Shown: positions 9,403 through 20,337, counted from the first letter of the stretch. The stretch is 64,000 nt of DNA from Psychrobacter sp. Ps6 (GCF_022129235.1 NZ_JADQAI010000001.1:1-64000); one strand, 5' to 3'. Translations and numbers: made by a program. Notes: generated by a model from the sequence alone, not told the origin.

Positions 9403-10140
9403 TTAGCTATCTAAGTAACGTTGTGCTTCACTCAAATTCAGCGTGCCTTCATAAATAGCACGACCAGTGATGATACCTTCGATACAATCACCATAAGGCT
9501 TTAACAGCTCGATGTCTTTCATATCAGTCACGCCACCTGATGCAATCACCGGTAGACCGCCTTCGCGAGCCAAATTGACGGTTTGTTCAGCATTCACGCC
9601 TTGCATCATGCCATCACGAGCAATATCAGTATACACAATAGAAGAAACACCCACATCAGCGAAACGCTTGGCAAGCTCGGTTGCCTTGGTATCGGTAACA
9701 TTGGCCCAACCATGAGTGGCTACCATACCGTCTTTGGCATCGATACCAACGATAATGTGCCCTGCAAATTCACGGCAAGCTTCTGCAACAAAATCTGGAT
9801 CTTCAACGGCTTTTGTACCAATAATAATGTAAGTCAGACCGGCAGTAATATATTGCTCAATAGTATTCATATTACGCACGCCGCCACCTAATTGAATAGG
9901 CAGGTTCGGATATGCTTTGGTAATATCATTGACCACTTGTCTGTGTACTGGCACGCCATCAAAAGCACCATTCAAATCGACCAAATGTAGACGACGTGCG
10001 CCCTCATCTACCCAACGCGCAGCCATAGCGACTGGATCATCAGAAAATACCGTATCATCTTCCATACGGCCTTGTTTTAAACGTACACATTTACCATCTT
10101 TTAAATCAATGGCCGGGATAATAACAGGCACAGCACACAT
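9403..10140 (-). CDS. hisA: Phosphoribosylformimino-5-aminoimidazole carboxamide ribotide isomerase (HisA)
   Basis: Catalyses the fourth step of histidine biosynthesis, an Amadori isomerisation of ProFAR to PRFAR. The 245-residue TIM barrel shows the family features: catalytic Asp in [15 protein letters not shown] near the N-terminus, [15 protein letters not shown], the second catalytic Asp region [11 protein letters not shown], and the phosphate-binding VIASGGV. I place the start at 10140 (MCAVPVII), which has AAGGA 7 nt upstream; the longer frame to 10161 adds a non-conserved segment. The gene stands alone here, with hisH and hisB more than 20 kb away. hisF is not in the window. Confidence 0.95.
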   Translation of the reverse strand: MCAVPVIIPAIDLKDGKCVRLKQGRMEDDTVFSDDPVAMAARWVDEGARRLHLVDLNGAFDGVPVHRQVVNDITKAYPNLPIQLGGGVRNMNTIEQYITAGLTYIIIGTKAVEDPDFVAEACREFAGHIIVGIDAKDGMVATHGWANVTDTKATELAKRFADVGVSSIVYTDIARDGMMQGVNAEQTVNLAREGGLPVIASGGVTDMKDIELLKPYGDCIEGIITGRAIYEGTLNLSEAQRYLDS

Positions 10141-11225
10141 ATAGCATTCCTTATAAAGCACAATATTGGCAATAAATTTAGTAAATTACATTGTTGAGAA
10201 TGAAACGATATTAGAGAATCAAACAACGATAGAAAACACCACTCAAACGCGGTATAAATTATAGACAGATTCAAAAAACCAAATAAAATGGGTCAGAAAT
10301 CTGCTCAAATAGAGACAGGATACAATCAAAACCAAACAATCATAACCATAAGTTGTAGTACGTAGAATCACCACCAACATTCGTTAAATTCTATTACTGA
10401 CTGGCAATTTTAGGTCAATTTAGCGTATAATCCTAGGTAAATTTTTATTTGTTTCTATGTGATAGTAACCAGGTGTTACGCTTTTTGTTGAGTCGTTATT
10501 GCTTAGTAGCATATTGAGACGATTCAGATACAACGAGCAATGGCTAAATATATCTGTATGATATTGACTGATATTTTGCCAGAAAGGGTTATAATAGAAA
10601 TCTAAACTGGTAGCTTGTATACCACCGATTCTGCAGTCTTAAACCCTATTGGTTGCCTTTTAAATCCCTATCACGAGCTAACAATATTAGAACAGTTATG
10701 ACTAGAGTTATAGCAGCTCACAATAATGACGTGATGCTTGCTTATCTAGGTTGCCTTTTAGCCAGTTTATCATCTACTTCAATAGATCGTTGTTTGGTCA
10801 CACTTCTAAAAAATCGCGTATTTTTAAACGATACTGATTGGATAAAAGTGGCCCATCATACTGGTGTTACAAGTTTTTAATTTCAATGAAACGTGTGATA
10901 AGGCTGTTATTTTCAAAGTAATCTCTTTTGGCAGTGTGCTTTTGGTGATTGATTTTGATTCGATAGTTTTAGCATACACCTTGGTAGCCAGTCGCCACTT
11001 TGGTAATTCGAATAAGACATTAACGTGTTGTTAAGGAGTCTAAGGTCAGCGTTAATACTCTTAATAGTAGTTATGATTATGTATTGTCCTCACAGAGCTT
11101 TCATCGCTATTTCAATATAGAAATAGATGATTGAAGGCTTTATTGAGTGATATAAATGTTCATGCTACCGATGTACCAAACAGGACGTCTGGTATCGTTT
11201 TAGACTATGGACTAAGTTTTCGCTT
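10141..11225. other. Long gene-free region between hisA and nqrA
   Basis: About 1.08 kb of AT-rich sequence that must hold the divergent promoters of hisA and the nqr operon. Consensus-like -10 boxes TATAAT occur at 10426-10431 and 10590-10595 on the plus strand, but their -35 boxes are poor or badly spaced. An open frame at 10653-10880 (75 codons) has no Shine-Dalgarno and no recognisable protein. The short string GGTTGCCTTTTA occurs twice, about 100 bp apart. I see no RNA gene, IS remnant or palindrome that explains the length. Confidence 0.4.
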
Positions 11226-12578
11226 ATGATTACCATCAAAAAAGGTTTGGATTTGCCCATCACCGGTGAACCCTCCCGCGAGATATCTGAGCACCAACCG
11301 ACACATGTAGCACTTGTTGGCTATGACTACGTGGGCATGAAGCCTACGATGAATGTCAAAGAAGGTGACATCGTAGCAAAAGGTCAGCCCGTTTTTGAAG
11401 ACAAAAAACGTGTTGGCGTCATCTACACTGCACCTGCTGCTGGTAAGGTCGTCGCGATTAAACGCGGTGAGCGCCGAGTGTTTGAAAGTCTTGTGATCGC
11501 GGTCGACCCAAAAGGTGAAGAAATAGACTTTGAGCGCTATGACTCACAGCAGCTTGCTGACCTAGACTCTGAAGTCGTTGAAACCCAACTGATTGCCTCT
11601 GGCGAATGGACTGCGTTTCGTACGCGTCCCTACAGCCGTGCACCAGAAATTGGTGCTCGTCCACACGCTATCTTTGTCACAGCAATGGATACCAATCCAT
11701 TAGCCCTTGACCCAATGCTGGTGATCAATGAGCAGCTACAAGCCTTCAATGATGGTCTTGCTGTACTTTCGACACTCACGCCAAAGACTTTTGTCTGCTA
11801 TCATGGCGATGCACAGCTGACGCCAGTTGCAAAAACTGCGACCAATAATGTCACTGAGTATCACGCCTTTGCTGGTAAACATCCAGCAGGTCTTGCTGGT
11901 ACGCACATTCACTTTTTGCATCCAATCATGCGCGGTGTAACCGTATGGACGATTGGATATCAAGACGTGATTGCGATTGGTAAACTGTTCACGACTGGAC
12001 ATCTGTATACACGCCGTATGCTGAGTTTAGCTGGTCCTGCGGTTACCAAGCCACATTTGGTTGCGACCGAGCGCGGCGCTGATATTACGGCATTGACTAA
12101 AGGTCAATTGGCGGCAGGCGAGAACCGTATTATCTCAGGTTCAGTTTTGTCTGGTCGTAAAGTGTTTGACAATATCGCTTATCTTGGTCGTTTTCATAAT
12201 CAGATCAGTGTACTAGCTGAAGGCCATGAGCGCCCAGCGTTTCACTTCTTTAGCCCAGGTAAAAACCGCTTCTCAAAACTGCCCATCTATATTTCGCAGT
12301 TCTTTGGTGGCAAAAAATACAATTTCACCACGACAAGTAACGGCTCACCTCGCGCCATGGTACCCATCGGTGTTTATGAAGAAGTCATGCCTCAAGATTA
12401 CCTACCTACTCAATTGTTACGTGCTTTGATTGTCGAAGACATCTTAAGCGCCACTGATTTGGGTGCACTTGAGTTGGACGAAGAAGACTTGGCACTATGC
12501 ACCTTTGTATCTCCTGGCAAATATGAGTTCGGTGATATTTTGCGTGATAACTTAACGCGCATTGAGCTGGAGGGCTAA
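11226..12578 (+). CDS. nqrA: Na+-translocating NADH:quinone reductase subunit A
   Basis: Cytoplasmic-side subunit of the sodium-pumping NADH:ubiquinone oxidoreductase; it is implicated in quinone binding. The 450 residues include the family segments [12 protein letters not shown] at the N-terminus, [29 protein letters not shown] in the middle and a C-terminal half with [23 protein letters not shown]. There is no membrane helix, as expected. It is the first gene of nqrABCDEF and is followed 5 bp later by nqrB. The region before the ATG (GGACTAAGTTTTCGCTT) has no good Shine-Dalgarno, which is odd for the first gene of an abundant respiratory complex. Confidence 0.96.
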   Translation: MITIKKGLDLPITGEPSREISEHQPTHVALVGYDYVGMKPTMNVKEGDIVAKGQPVFEDKKRVGVIYTAPAAGKVVAIKRGERRVFESLVIAVDPKGEEIDFERYDSQQLADLDSEVVETQLIASGEWTAFRTRPYSRAPEIGARPHAIFVTAMDTNPLALDPMLVINEQLQAFNDGLAVLSTLTPKTFVCYHGDAQLTPVAKTATNNVTEYHAFAGKHPAGLAGTHIHFLHPIMRGVTVWTIGYQDVIAIGKLFTTGHLYTRRMLSLAGPAVTKPHLVATERGADITALTKGQLAAGENRIISGSVLSGRKVFDNIAYLGRFHNQISVLAEGHERPAFHFFSPGKNRFSKLPIYISQFFGGKKYNFTTTSNGSPRAMVPIGVYEEVMPQDYLPTQLLRALIVEDILSATDLGALELDEEDLALCTFVSPGKYEFGDILRDNLTRIELEG

Positions 12579-12583
12579 CCACG

Positions 12584-13819
12584 ATGAAATTTTTACACAA
12601 TATGTTCGATCGTATGGAGCCATCTTTCACTAAAGGCGGCAAACACGAAAAGTACTACGCTATTTTTGAGATGTTTGATACGTTTTTACGTCAACCAGAC
12701 TCAACCACCTATGCGTCATCGCATGTGCGTGACGGGATTGATCTAAAACGTATTATGATTACCGTATGGCTATGTACGTTCCCAGCAATGTTCTGGGGTA
12801 TGTACAACATCGGTCATCAAGCACTAACTGCTATCGCACAGCTTGGCTTGCAGCCTGACGGCTGGCGTACAGTTATCACTAGCATGGCAGGCTATAACCC
12901 AGACAGTATCTGGGCCAGCTTTGTCTACGGAGCCATGCAGTTTTTGCCGATTTATATCGTCACTTTTGCTGTCGGTATTCTCTGTGAGATTATCTTTGCG
13001 GTCGTCCGCGGGCATGAAGTCAACGAAGGTTTCTTTGTGACCTCGGTTCTGTTTGCGCTATGCCTACCACCAGATATTCCTTTATGGCAAGTTGCCCTTG
13101 GTATTATCTTTGGTGTGGTTGTTGCAAAAGAAGTGTTCGGTGGTACTGGTAAAAACTTCTTGAACCCTGCCCTATCAGGCCGTGCATTTCTATATTTTGC
13201 TTATCCAGCGTATATGTCTGGTGACTCAGTATGGACGGCAGTAGATGGATTCTCAGGTGCGACCCCGCTTGGGCTTGCCGCGCTTGGTGTGGTTCCTCAA
13301 GACTTTGTTGATGTTTATGGTAATGCGATCACGTGGAGTGATGCATTCTTAGGCAACATGCAAGGTAGTATCGGTGAAGTATCAACGTTAGCTATCCTAA
13401 TGGGTGCTGCGGTGTTGCTTTGGACGCGTATTGCTTCTTGGCGCATCATGGCAGGTTGTGTGGTTGGTCTGATCGCTACGTCTCTTGTGTTCAATATGGT
13501 TGGCTCTGATGACAATATGATGATGAGCTTGCCGTTCTACTGGCACTTAGTGATCGGTGGTTTCGCTTTCGGTGCTGTGTTTATGGCAACCGATCCAGTT
13601 TCAGCTGCGCATACCAATAAAGGCCGCTGGGCTTACGGTATTTTGATTGGTTTTATGACCGTATTGATTCGTGTCATTAACCCTGCTTTCCCAGAAGGCA
13701 TCATGCTGGCCATTTTGTTTGCCAACTTATTTGCTCCACTGTTTGATTATTTTGTGACCCAAGCAAACATCAAACGCCAAACCGCTCGGAGGGTTCGTTA
13801 TGTCCAAGCCCAAAAGTAA
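12584..13819 (+). CDS. nqrB: Na+-translocating NADH:quinone reductase subunit B
   Basis: Polytopic inner-membrane subunit that carries covalent FMN and riboflavin and forms part of the Na+ path. The 411 residues contain many hydrophobic helices from about residue 55 onward. The covalent FMN attachment motif SGAT is at 224-227, with Thr227 as the attachment residue by analogy with Vibrio NqrB. The conserved [23 protein letters not shown] block is present. FMN is added by ApbE, encoded downstream at 18460. The last 20 bp overlap the start of nqrC, suggesting translational coupling. Confidence 0.97.
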   Translation: MKFLHNMFDRMEPSFTKGGKHEKYYAIFEMFDTFLRQPDSTTYASSHVRDGIDLKRIMITVWLCTFPAMFWGMYNIGHQALTAIAQLGLQPDGWRTVITSMAGYNPDSIWASFVYGAMQFLPIYIVTFAVGILCEIIFAVVRGHEVNEGFFVTSVLFALCLPPDIPLWQVALGIIFGVVVAKEVFGGTGKNFLNPALSGRAFLYFAYPAYMSGDSVWTAVDGFSGATPLGLAALGVVPQDFVDVYGNAITWSDAFLGNMQGSIGEVSTLAILMGAAVLLWTRIASWRIMAGCVVGLIATSLVFNMVGSDDNMMMSLPFYWHLVIGGFAFGAVFMATDPVSAAHTNKGRWAYGILIGFMTVLIRVINPAFPEGIMLAILFANLFAPLFDYFVTQANIKRQTARRVRYVQAQK

Positions 13820-14702
13820 TAACGCAAAAACCATTAGTGTGGCTTTGATGCTGTGCTTGGTGTGTTCCGTATTGGTCTCGGCAGCTGCCGTTGGCCTAAA
13901 GCCAGCACAAGTCGAAAATGCGCGCTTAGATCGTAACAAAAATATTTTGGTTGCTGCTGATCTATACGATGCTGAATCTGATACAGCAGATGATGTTGCC
14001 GAACGTTTTAAAGACTTTGATGTCAAAATCATTGATCTAAATAAAGGCAACTACCTTGATGACGATGAGTTAAAAACGGCTGGTATTCCTGATCGTAATG
14101 CTTATGACGCCAGTCAAGCGACAAAAAATCAAGCCTTAAGTGAAGACTTGGGTGACAATGATCCTGCTGGTATTGGCCGCAAGCCAAAATATGCTAAAGT
14201 CTATGTCAAAGAAGATGACGCGGGTAAGCCTGAGCTGATTGTCTTGCCAATTCAAGGCTATGGACTTTGGGGTACGATCTATGGTTTCTTGACGCTTGAA
14301 AGTGACATGAACACCATCAAAGGTATCAGTTTTTATGAGCATAAAGAAACCCCGGGTCTTGGCGCTCGTATCGAAGAGCCAGAGTGGCGCGCAAAGTGGA
14401 ACGGTATCCGCTCTTATGATGACAATGGCGACGTTGCCACAGGCGTAACTAAAGCCGGTAATTCAAAAGAAAACTGGGTTGATGGCATCAGCGGTGCAAC
14501 ACTGACTAGCCGCGGCGTCAGTAATATGATTCAGTTTTGGTTAGGCGAGCAAGGCTATAAGCCTTATCTCGATATGCTACGTGAACAGAGCGGCCAGACA
14601 CTTGATAATGCAGACACACAAGCAAATCAATCAAAGCCTGCAGCTCAACCTAAAACCGAATTGGCAGCCACGCTACCAGTAGCAAACGGCAAGGAGGCAT
14701 AA
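13800..14702 (+). CDS. nqrC: Na+-translocating NADH:quinone reductase subunit C
   Basis: Membrane-anchored subunit with a periplasmic FMN-binding domain. Of its 300 residues, one N-terminal helix (about 12-34) anchors the protein. The FMN-attachment motif SGATLTS is at 231-237, with Thr234 the expected phosphoester site. A Gln/Ala-rich C-terminal tail (about 265-300) extends beyond the usual fold. The start at 13800 lies inside nqrB, has GGAGGG just upstream, and is the only sensible start. It depends on ApbE flavinylation, like NqrB. Confidence 0.96.
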   Translation: MSKPKSNNAKTISVALMLCLVCSVLVSAAAVGLKPAQVENARLDRNKNILVAADLYDAESDTADDVAERFKDFDVKIIDLNKGNYLDDDELKTAGIPDRNAYDASQATKNQALSEDLGDNDPAGIGRKPKYAKVYVKEDDAGKPELIVLPIQGYGLWGTIYGFLTLESDMNTIKGISFYEHKETPGLGARIEEPEWRAKWNGIRSYDDNGDVATGVTKAGNSKENWVDGISGATLTSRGVSNMIQFWLGEQGYKPYLDMLREQSGQTLDNADTQANQSKPAAQPKTELAATLPVANGKEA

Positions 14703-14703
14703 C

Positions 14704-15375
14704 ATGGCTGATACTAAAAGTATTTTAACCACGCCTATTTTTGACAATAACCCCATTGGTCTACAGATTCTCGGTATCTGTTCGGCGTTGGCGGTCACAA
14801 CGAGTATGGCAAATGCCATGGTCATGTGTGTGGCATTGACATTGGTGACGGCGTTCTCAAGCTTCTTTATCTCTGTCATTCGTAAAAAGATTCCATCGAG
14901 CATCCGTATTATTGTACAGATGACGATTATTGCATCTTTGGTTATCTTGGTTGATCAGGTATTAAAAGCCGTCGCTTATGATGTGAGTAAAGGTCTGTCG
15001 GTTTTTGTTGGTCTAATCATCACCAACTGTATCGTCATGGGCCGTGCTGAAGCATTTGCGATGAGCAACCCGCCAATTCCAAGCTTTCTAGATGGTATTG
15101 GTAACGGTCTTGGTTACTCAGCGGTCTTATTATTCGTTGCCACCATTCGTGAGCTGTTAGGCGCAGGTACTTGGTTTGGTATCACTATCTTACAGCCAGT
15201 TACTGATGGCGGTTGGTATATACCAAACGGTCTGTTGCTATTGCCACCATCAGCGTTCTTCATTATTGCTTTGTTTATCGCAATCGTCCGTATCTGGAAA
15301 CCAGAACAAGTGGAAGAAGCTGAGTTTGTAATGAAGCCGCAATCTAAAGGCATGGCACATGGAGGCGGTCACTAA
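14704..15375 (+). CDS. nqrD: Na+-translocating NADH:quinone reductase subunit D
   Basis: Inner-membrane subunit of 223 residues with about six transmembrane helices. The conserved [13 protein letters not shown] segment carries the cysteine that, with one in NqrE, contributes to the intramembrane iron site. The C-terminus ends in a glycine/histidine-rich stretch (AHGGGH). It starts 1 bp after the nqrC stop, with AAGGAGG in the nqrC end, and its stop codon shares one base with the nqrE start (TAATG), so translation of the operon is tightly coupled. Confidence 0.96.
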   Translation: MADTKSILTTPIFDNNPIGLQILGICSALAVTTSMANAMVMCVALTLVTAFSSFFISVIRKKIPSSIRIIVQMTIIASLVILVDQVLKAVAYDVSKGLSVFVGLIITNCIVMGRAEAFAMSNPPIPSFLDGIGNGLGYSAVLLFVATIRELLGAGTWFGITILQPVTDGGWYIPNGLLLLPPSAFFIIALFIAIVRIWKPEQVEEAEFVMKPQSKGMAHGGGH

Positions 15376-15983
15376 TGGGACATTATATTAGTTTATTTAT
15401 AACCTCAGTCTTTATTGAGAACATGGCACTTGCCTACTTCTTAGGTATGTGTACGTTTTTGGCCGTATCCAAAAAAGTCTCAACGGCTATTGGTCTAGGG
15501 GTTGCTGTGATTGTCGTGATGGCCATCACGGTTCCGCTAAACAACTTGCTATTCCAGTTTATCCTAAAAGATGGTGCGCTGGCATGGGCAGGCTTTCCTG
15601 ATATTGATTTGAGCTTTTTAGGATTGCTCAGTTATATCGGTTTGATTGCTGCTACCGTACAGATTCTAGAGATGTTCTTAGACAAGTTTGTACCAAGTCT
15701 TTATAACGCGCTTGGGGTATTCTTACCACTGATCACTGTAAACTGTGCCATCTTAGGTGGTGTACTATTTATGGTAGAGCGTGACTATAACTTTGGTGAG
15801 TCTGTCGTCTATGGTGTGGGTGCAGGCTTCGGTTGGGCACTTGCTATTACTGCATTGGCAGGTATTCGTGAAAAGCTCAAATACTCAGACATTCCAGCGC
15901 CATTGCGCGGTCTTGGTATTACCTTTCTCACGGTTGGTCTTATGTCGCTCGGCTTTATGTCGTTCGGTGGTATGTCCATCTAA
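15375..15983 (+). CDS. nqrE: Na+-translocating NADH:quinone reductase subunit E
   Basis: Partner of NqrD, a 202-residue polytopic inner-membrane protein. The N-terminal [20 protein letters not shown] and the TVNCAILGG segment carry the conserved cysteines for the iron site shared with NqrD. NqrD and NqrE are homologous, with inverted topology. The ATG overlaps the nqrD stop by one base. Unlike the other junctions in this operon, the next gene, nqrF, is 122 bp away across an imperfect inverted repeat. Confidence 0.96.
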   Translation: MGHYISLFITSVFIENMALAYFLGMCTFLAVSKKVSTAIGLGVAVIVVMAITVPLNNLLFQFILKDGALAWAGFPDIDLSFLGLLSYIGLIAATVQILEMFLDKFVPSLYNALGVFLPLITVNCAILGGVLFMVERDYNFGESVVYGVGAGFGWALAITALAGIREKLKYSDIPAPLRGLGITFLTVGLMSLGFMSFGGMSI

Positions 15984-16037
15984 ACTACTAAGCTCAAAGC
16001 TTCTATTAGCTATTTGATCTATTTAATTCATTTATTC

Positions 16038-16083
16038 GGTAAGGGTTCGGACACAGCTTAAAACATGTCTTCGCACCCCTACC
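16038..16083 (+). repeat. Imperfect inverted repeat between nqrE and nqrF
   Basis: GGTAAGGGTTCGGACACA (16038-16055) can pair with TGTCTTCGCACCCCTACC (16066-16083) at 15 of 18 positions counting one G-U, with a 10-nt loop. There is no T-run after it, so it is not a standard terminator. It may be an mRNA processing or stability element that sets nqrF levels apart from nqrA-E. Confidence 0.45.
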
Positions 16084-16105
16084 CCATAGATTAAGGATAC
16101 CTACC

Positions 16106-17341
16106 ATGGATTACGCTACGGCGATTGGTGGCGTTGCTATGTTTACCTTGATCATCATGGGCCTCGTCGCTATTATTTTGGCGGCGCGCTCAAGACTGGT
16201 CAGTTCAGGCGATGTCACTATCCATATTAATGATAATCCCGATAATGACGTGGTGACACCAGCAGGCGGTAAACTACTGCAAACGCTAGCTAGCGAAGGC
16301 ATCTTTTTGTCTTCAGCGTGTGGTGGCGGTGGTACTTGTGCGCAGTGTCGTTGCCGCGTTATTGAAGGTGGTGGTTCTATTTTGCCCACCGAAGAAGGCT
16401 ATTTTACTCAAGGTGAGATCCGCAATCACATGCGCTTGGCTTGTCAGGTGGCTGTTAAGCAAGACATGAAAATTGAGATTGATCCTGAGTTCTTTGATGT
16501 ACAGAAATGGGAATGTGAGGTTGTCTCTAATGACAACGTTGCGACTTTCATTAAAGAGCTGGTACTAAAAATTCCAGAAGGCGAAGAAGTAAACTTCCGC
16601 GCTGGTGGTTATGTACAGCTTGAAGCGCCGCCGCATGAAGTACATTATAAAGACTTTGTGATTGACGAAGAGTATAGAGAAGACTGGGAAAAATTCGGTA
16701 TCTTCAACTATGTCTCAAAAGTTGATGAACCGGTTATCCGTGCTTACTCGATGGCTAACTACCCTGAAGAGAAAGGTCTGATCAAATTCAACATTCGTAT
16801 CGCAAGTCCACCGCCACGTGGTGGTGATGGCATTCCGCCAGGCAAAATGTCTTCATGGGTGTTCAGCTTGGTCCCTGGCGACAAAGTGACGGTTTCGGGC
16901 CCTTACGGTGAATTCTTTGCCAAGAAGACCGAAGCTGAAATGATCTTTGTCGGTGGTGGTGCTGGTATGGCCCCGATGCGCTCGCATATTTTTGATCAGC
17001 TCAAACGCTTGAATACGGATCGTAAGATTAGTTTCTGGTACGGTGCTCGCTCGATTCGTGAGATGTTCTACGTTGAGGACTATGACCAACTAGAAGAAGA
17101 GTTTGACAATTTTGAATGGCATGTGGCTCTGTCTGACCCATTACCAGAAGATAACTGGGAAGGTCCAACAGGCTTTATCCATAACGTGTTGCTCGAAAAC
17201 TATCTGAAAGATCATCCAAACCCAGAAGACTGTGAATACTACATGTGTGGGCCACCGATGATGAACGCTGCTGTGATCGATATGCTACACAGCTTGGGCG
17301 TAGAAGACGAAAACATCATGCTTGATGATTTCGGTGGTTAA
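16106..17341 (+). CDS. nqrF: Na+-translocating NADH:quinone reductase subunit F
   Basis: The NADH-oxidising entry subunit. The 411 residues begin with one membrane helix (about 5-28). A 2Fe-2S ferredoxin domain follows with C72, C78, C81 and C113, then an FAD-binding domain with RAYSMANYP, and an NADH-binding domain with [12 protein letters not shown] and CGPPMM. Electrons run NADH, FAD, 2Fe-2S, then the membrane flavins. TAAGGA lies upstream of the ATG. The gene ends the nqr operon and a terminator-like hairpin follows within 60 bp. Confidence 0.97.
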   Translation: MDYATAIGGVAMFTLIIMGLVAIILAARSRLVSSGDVTIHINDNPDNDVVTPAGGKLLQTLASEGIFLSSACGGGGTCAQCRCRVIEGGGSILPTEEGYFTQGEIRNHMRLACQVAVKQDMKIEIDPEFFDVQKWECEVVSNDNVATFIKELVLKIPEGEEVNFRAGGYVQLEAPPHEVHYKDFVIDEEYREDWEKFGIFNYVSKVDEPVIRAYSMANYPEEKGLIKFNIRIASPPPRGGDGIPPGKMSSWVFSLVPGDKVTVSGPYGEFFAKKTEAEMIFVGGGAGMAPMRSHIFDQLKRLNTDRKISFWYGARSIREMFYVEDYDQLEEEFDNFEWHVALSDPLPEDNWEGPTGFIHNVLLENYLKDHPNPEDCEYYMCGPPMMNAAVIDMLHSLGVEDENIMLDDFGG

Positions 17342-17376
17342 ATAACCCCGCCAGATAAACTTAAAAGCGTATATAA

Positions 17377-17404
17377 AAAGAGTCTCAATTGAGGCTCTTT
17401 TTTT
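17377..17404 (+). terminator. Rho-independent terminator of the nqr operon
   Basis: An AAAGAGTCTCAA / TTGAGGCTCTTT inverted repeat (one G-U pair) is followed by a T-run, 36 bp after the nqrF stop. Confidence 0.8.
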
Positions 17405-17508
17405 GTTTGTTTAGTAGCGGTTTTGAGTTTTTAGGCTACAAATCTCACTGGTAGAGCCGCTTTATTATCCTATATTATGGACTATTTACAGGCTGAGAAA
17501 GGATGCTT

Positions 17509-18309
17509 ATGAAAACGAAATACAAAGATCTGACCATTTGGATTACTGGTGCCTCTAGTGGTATTGGGCAAGCATTGGCTATTGCCTTTGCCAAGCGTGG
17601 TGCTAGAATTATTCTCAGTGGACGTGATAACGAAAAACTAGAAGCCGTCAAAAAAAGCTGCAAGCACTCCAAAAAACATATCGTCATTCCGTTTGATATT
17701 AGTGACGCTGCTCAAGCAAAAGCAGCCTATGACAATGCCAAAGCTCAGGCAGGAACAATCGATTGGCTCATCAATAATGCCGGTATCAGTCAACGCTCAC
17801 TCATCATGGAGACAGATGAAGACGTCGAGCGTCAGATCATGGAGATAGACTACTTTGCCCAGACGCGCCTGACGAGACTGGTATTACCAGACATGATTGC
17901 ACAAGGCGGAGGCAAAATCGTCATGGTATCAAGTGTCGCAGGTTTATTAGGTACACAATATCGCGGCACTTACGGGGCAGCCAAAGCCGCACTGCATATG
18001 TGGGCAAACAGCTTACGTGCTGAGCTATATGACCAAGGCATAGAAGTGGCGACGATATTCCCAGGATTTATCCAAACCAATATCTCTATCAATGCATTAA
18101 CAGGTGATGGCAGTGCCCAAGGAACGATGGATGAGGCAACCAATAAAGGTCTGACTGCCACTGAGTTTGCAAAGCAAGTGGTGAAGGCACTCACAAAAGG
18201 TGAGGAATATATCATTGTTGCGGGCAGTAAAGAAAAACTGGCAACACGAGTCAATCGCGTGTCACCACCGAAACTTTATAAGCTAATACGCGAGTCGCAA
18301 GTAAAATAA
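17509..18309 (+). CDS. Short-chain dehydrogenase/reductase (DHRS7-like)
   Basis: A classical SDR of 266 residues with a Rossmann fold. It has the cofactor motif TGASSGIGQ near the N-terminus, NNAG in the NNAGISQRS segment, the catalytic serine in VSSVAG and the YGAAK active-site Tyr/Lys. The C-terminal portion (PGFIQTNISINAL) resembles the DHRS7 subfamily. The substrate cannot be told. The start at 17509 is preferred because GAGAAAGG ends 6 nt before it, whereas the ATG at 17503 abuts that site. It lies after the nqr terminator and before apbE; no link to NQR function is implied. Confidence 0.88.
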   Translation: MKTKYKDLTIWITGASSGIGQALAIAFAKRGARIILSGRDNEKLEAVKKSCKHSKKHIVIPFDISDAAQAKAAYDNAKAQAGTIDWLINNAGISQRSLIMETDEDVERQIMEIDYFAQTRLTRLVLPDMIAQGGGKIVMVSSVAGLLGTQYRGTYGAAKAALHMWANSLRAELYDQGIEVATIFPGFIQTNISINALTGDGSAQGTMDEATNKGLTATEFAKQVVKALTKGEEYIIVAGSKEKLATRVNRVSPPKLYKLIRESQVK

Positions 18310-18459
18310 CTTAGTCTGTAGTAGTTAGTATGCAGTAGTTTGGCATGCAATAGATTGTCACTGAACATTGCCATCGTTGGTATTTCTAGGGTCAAGGGGT
18401 GTAAAATAAGCGTGTCTTGTTTTACACCCTATTCATTTCTGCGTCATACCGAAGATATT

Positions 18460-19617
18460 ATGAAAAATACAATGTACTGCTTACTTTCTAAGAAAACGAT
18501 CAAAAATACGCTGTTTGGCACGATGAGCCTTGTCAGCGTCCTAAGCCTCAGTGCTTGCCAGCAAACACCAGATTATAACTATCTAACTGGTGAAACGATG
18601 GGGACAAGCTACCATATCAGTTATCAGCTCCCTGACAATGCAGACGAAGCTGCCATACAAGCGTCAATTGATGAACGCTTGAAACAGATTAACGACAGCA
18701 TGTCGACCTATCAGAGCGACTCGACCATCTCTAAATTTAATCGGTTGAATAAAAACACACCGATTATCATTGACGCTGATTTTAGTCGAGTGCTGGATGT
18801 GTCAAAGATTGTCTACGAGCAATCTGGTGGTGCGTTTGATCCTACTGTTATGCCTTTGGTAGAGACTTGGGGTTTTGGCAGCACTATGACAGTCGAGCGT
18901 CTACAGAGCCCGCCTACAGCGCTCGAGATTGCCCAAGCAAAAGCACTGGTAGACTTTGAGAGCATCGTAAAAGAAGACAATACCGTTTCTAAAACGAAAG
19001 ACGGCGTTGAGCTTGATTTTTCTGCCGTTGCCAAAGGGTATGGGGTTGATGTCATCGCTGACGTGCTCAGAGAGGACTATCAAATCCGCAATTATATGGT
19101 TGAGATTGGCGGTGAAATTTCGACATCTGGCGTTAACAATCAACAGCAGCCATGGCAAATTGCGATTGACGCCCCTATTGAAGGCAGCACTGTCAGCGAG
19201 CGCCAAACGATATCTGCGATTCGTCAACCAAAAAACACGGCTAGCCAAATGCATCTGGCAACCTCTGGAAATTATCGCAACTCCGTCATATTTGATGGTA
19301 AACGCTATAGCCATACCATCGATCCGACCACTGGCAAACCTATTGCGGGCGGTGCGCCCTCAGTCACGGTAGCAGCTGATTCAGTTGCATTAGCTGATGC
19401 ATGGGCGACAGCGCTGACAGCGATGCCTTATCATAAAGCACTAGATGTCGCCAAAGCTCAAAACTTGGCTGCTATGTTTGTAGTATTGGCTGACGATGTA
19501 AAAGCAGAAGGGTCTGAGAGTAATACTTCGGATAACGTGTCTGATGATAATATCGATGACTGGCAAGTAGTACAGACACCAGCAATGCAAGCATTACGTG
19601 CTGACAAAAAGCCCTAG
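18460..19617 (+). CDS. apbE: FAD:protein FMN transferase (ApbE), lipoprotein
   Basis: Transfers FMN from FAD to threonine residues of target proteins in the periplasm; NqrB and NqrC are the classic targets. The 385 residues start with a lipoprotein signal ending in LSLSAC (Cys33). The conserved ApbE segments are present: MGTSYHISY, FDPTVMPLVETWGFG, DFSAVAKGYGVD, GGE and HTIDPTTGKPI. A longer frame back to 18340 adds 40 residues before the signal peptide and is unlikely. Its position between nqrF and nqrM fits a role in maturing the NQR complex. Confidence 0.93.
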   Translation: MKNTMYCLLSKKTIKNTLFGTMSLVSVLSLSACQQTPDYNYLTGETMGTSYHISYQLPDNADEAAIQASIDERLKQINDSMSTYQSDSTISKFNRLNKNTPIIIDADFSRVLDVSKIVYEQSGGAFDPTVMPLVETWGFGSTMTVERLQSPPTALEIAQAKALVDFESIVKEDNTVSKTKDGVELDFSAVAKGYGVDVIADVLREDYQIRNYMVEIGGEISTSGVNNQQQPWQIAIDAPIEGSTVSERQTISAIRQPKNTASQMHLATSGNYRNSVIFDGKRYSHTIDPTTGKPIAGGAPSVTVAADSVALADAWATALTAMPYHKALDVAKAQNLAAMFVVLADDVKAEGSESNTSDNVSDDNIDDWQVVQTPAMQALRADKKP

Positions 19618-19761
19618 TAGGTTTCTGGCATTGAAACAAGAGAATACGATAACGCACAACGAGCGATACCAAAATTTGCTATACTATTAATTAGTTGCCA
19701 TTAAAAGTACATCGTTATCACTAACAGCAACTGCCCCACTTTTGACAATGAGGTTTCCTCT

Positions 19762-20007
19762 ATGCTTAGCCAATTGCTTCCCATGCTTGCCATTACCTTT
19801 ACGGTGTTTATCCTATTTTTCATTTTTATGGGCATCGGTTATATGGTCAAAAAAAAGCCGCTTAAAGGCTCTTGTGGCGGCGTTGCCAAATTGATGGGTG
19901 ATGAGCAGTGCTCATTTTGCGGCGATGATCCCAACAAGTGCGACTCATTGATGGCAGAACAGCAAGAAAACGCGTTAAGAGCTGCCCAACTTGGCAAATC
20001 TGTGTAA
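19762..20007 (+). CDS. nqrM: NqrM, NQR maturation protein
   Basis: An 81-residue inner-membrane protein: one hydrophobic helix (about 9-28) and a short cytoplasmic tail with four cysteines, C38, C50, C53 and C60 (SCGG, CSFCGDDPNKC). This is the NqrM (DUF539) pattern. NqrM is required for assembly of active Na+-NQR, probably delivering iron to the NqrD/NqrE site. The ATG is preceded by an AATGAGG-type ribosome site about 10 nt upstream. With apbE it completes the set of known NQR maturation factors. Confidence 0.93.
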   Translation: MLSQLLPMLAITFTVFILFFIFMGIGYMVKKKPLKGSCGGVAKLMGDEQCSFCGDDPNKCDSLMAEQQENALRAAQLGKSV

Positions 20008-20060
20008 AAACTCATTGATTACCATATGCGGGTAGTATTTACCTAACATCTGTTCGTATA

Positions 20061-20101
20061 ATAGCGTCAAGTCATTCAAAAGTGACTTGGCGCTATTTTT
20101 A
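20061..20101 (+). terminator. Rho-independent terminator after nqrM
   Basis: Stem ATAGCGTCAAGTCA (20061-20074) / TGACTTGGCGCTAT (20083-20096), 14 bp with one G-U, 8-nt loop and a T-run. The rest of the 330-bp gap before the MFS gene (20102-20337) is AT-rich with nothing further I can name. Confidence 0.85.
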
Positions 20102-20337
20102 TATCGCCATCTCTTATTATTCCTATTTAGACACTCTCTATTTAGATATTTTCTATTTAAAAATTGGCCAACAGACATATCTGTTTTGCCTTCTACAAAT
20201 TTTTAGTCCTGATTGACGTTATTGATTACCGTTTAGGTACGTGTCTGAGTAAATGATCTTTGGTGTTGTTTTACAAGCGACGATTTTTCGGCGCTGTTTT
20301 ATAACGTGTCCTTTTTCCCTGTTATCGTTGTGCTGCT

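Noticed and set aside
10653-10880. 75-codon open frame in the nqr upstream gap
   Set aside because: No Shine-Dalgarno, non-ATG start and no recognisable protein; treated as chance.
18340-18459. 40-residue N-terminal extension of ApbE
   Set aside because: It would place the lipoprotein signal peptide internally; the start at 18460 gives a normal signal.
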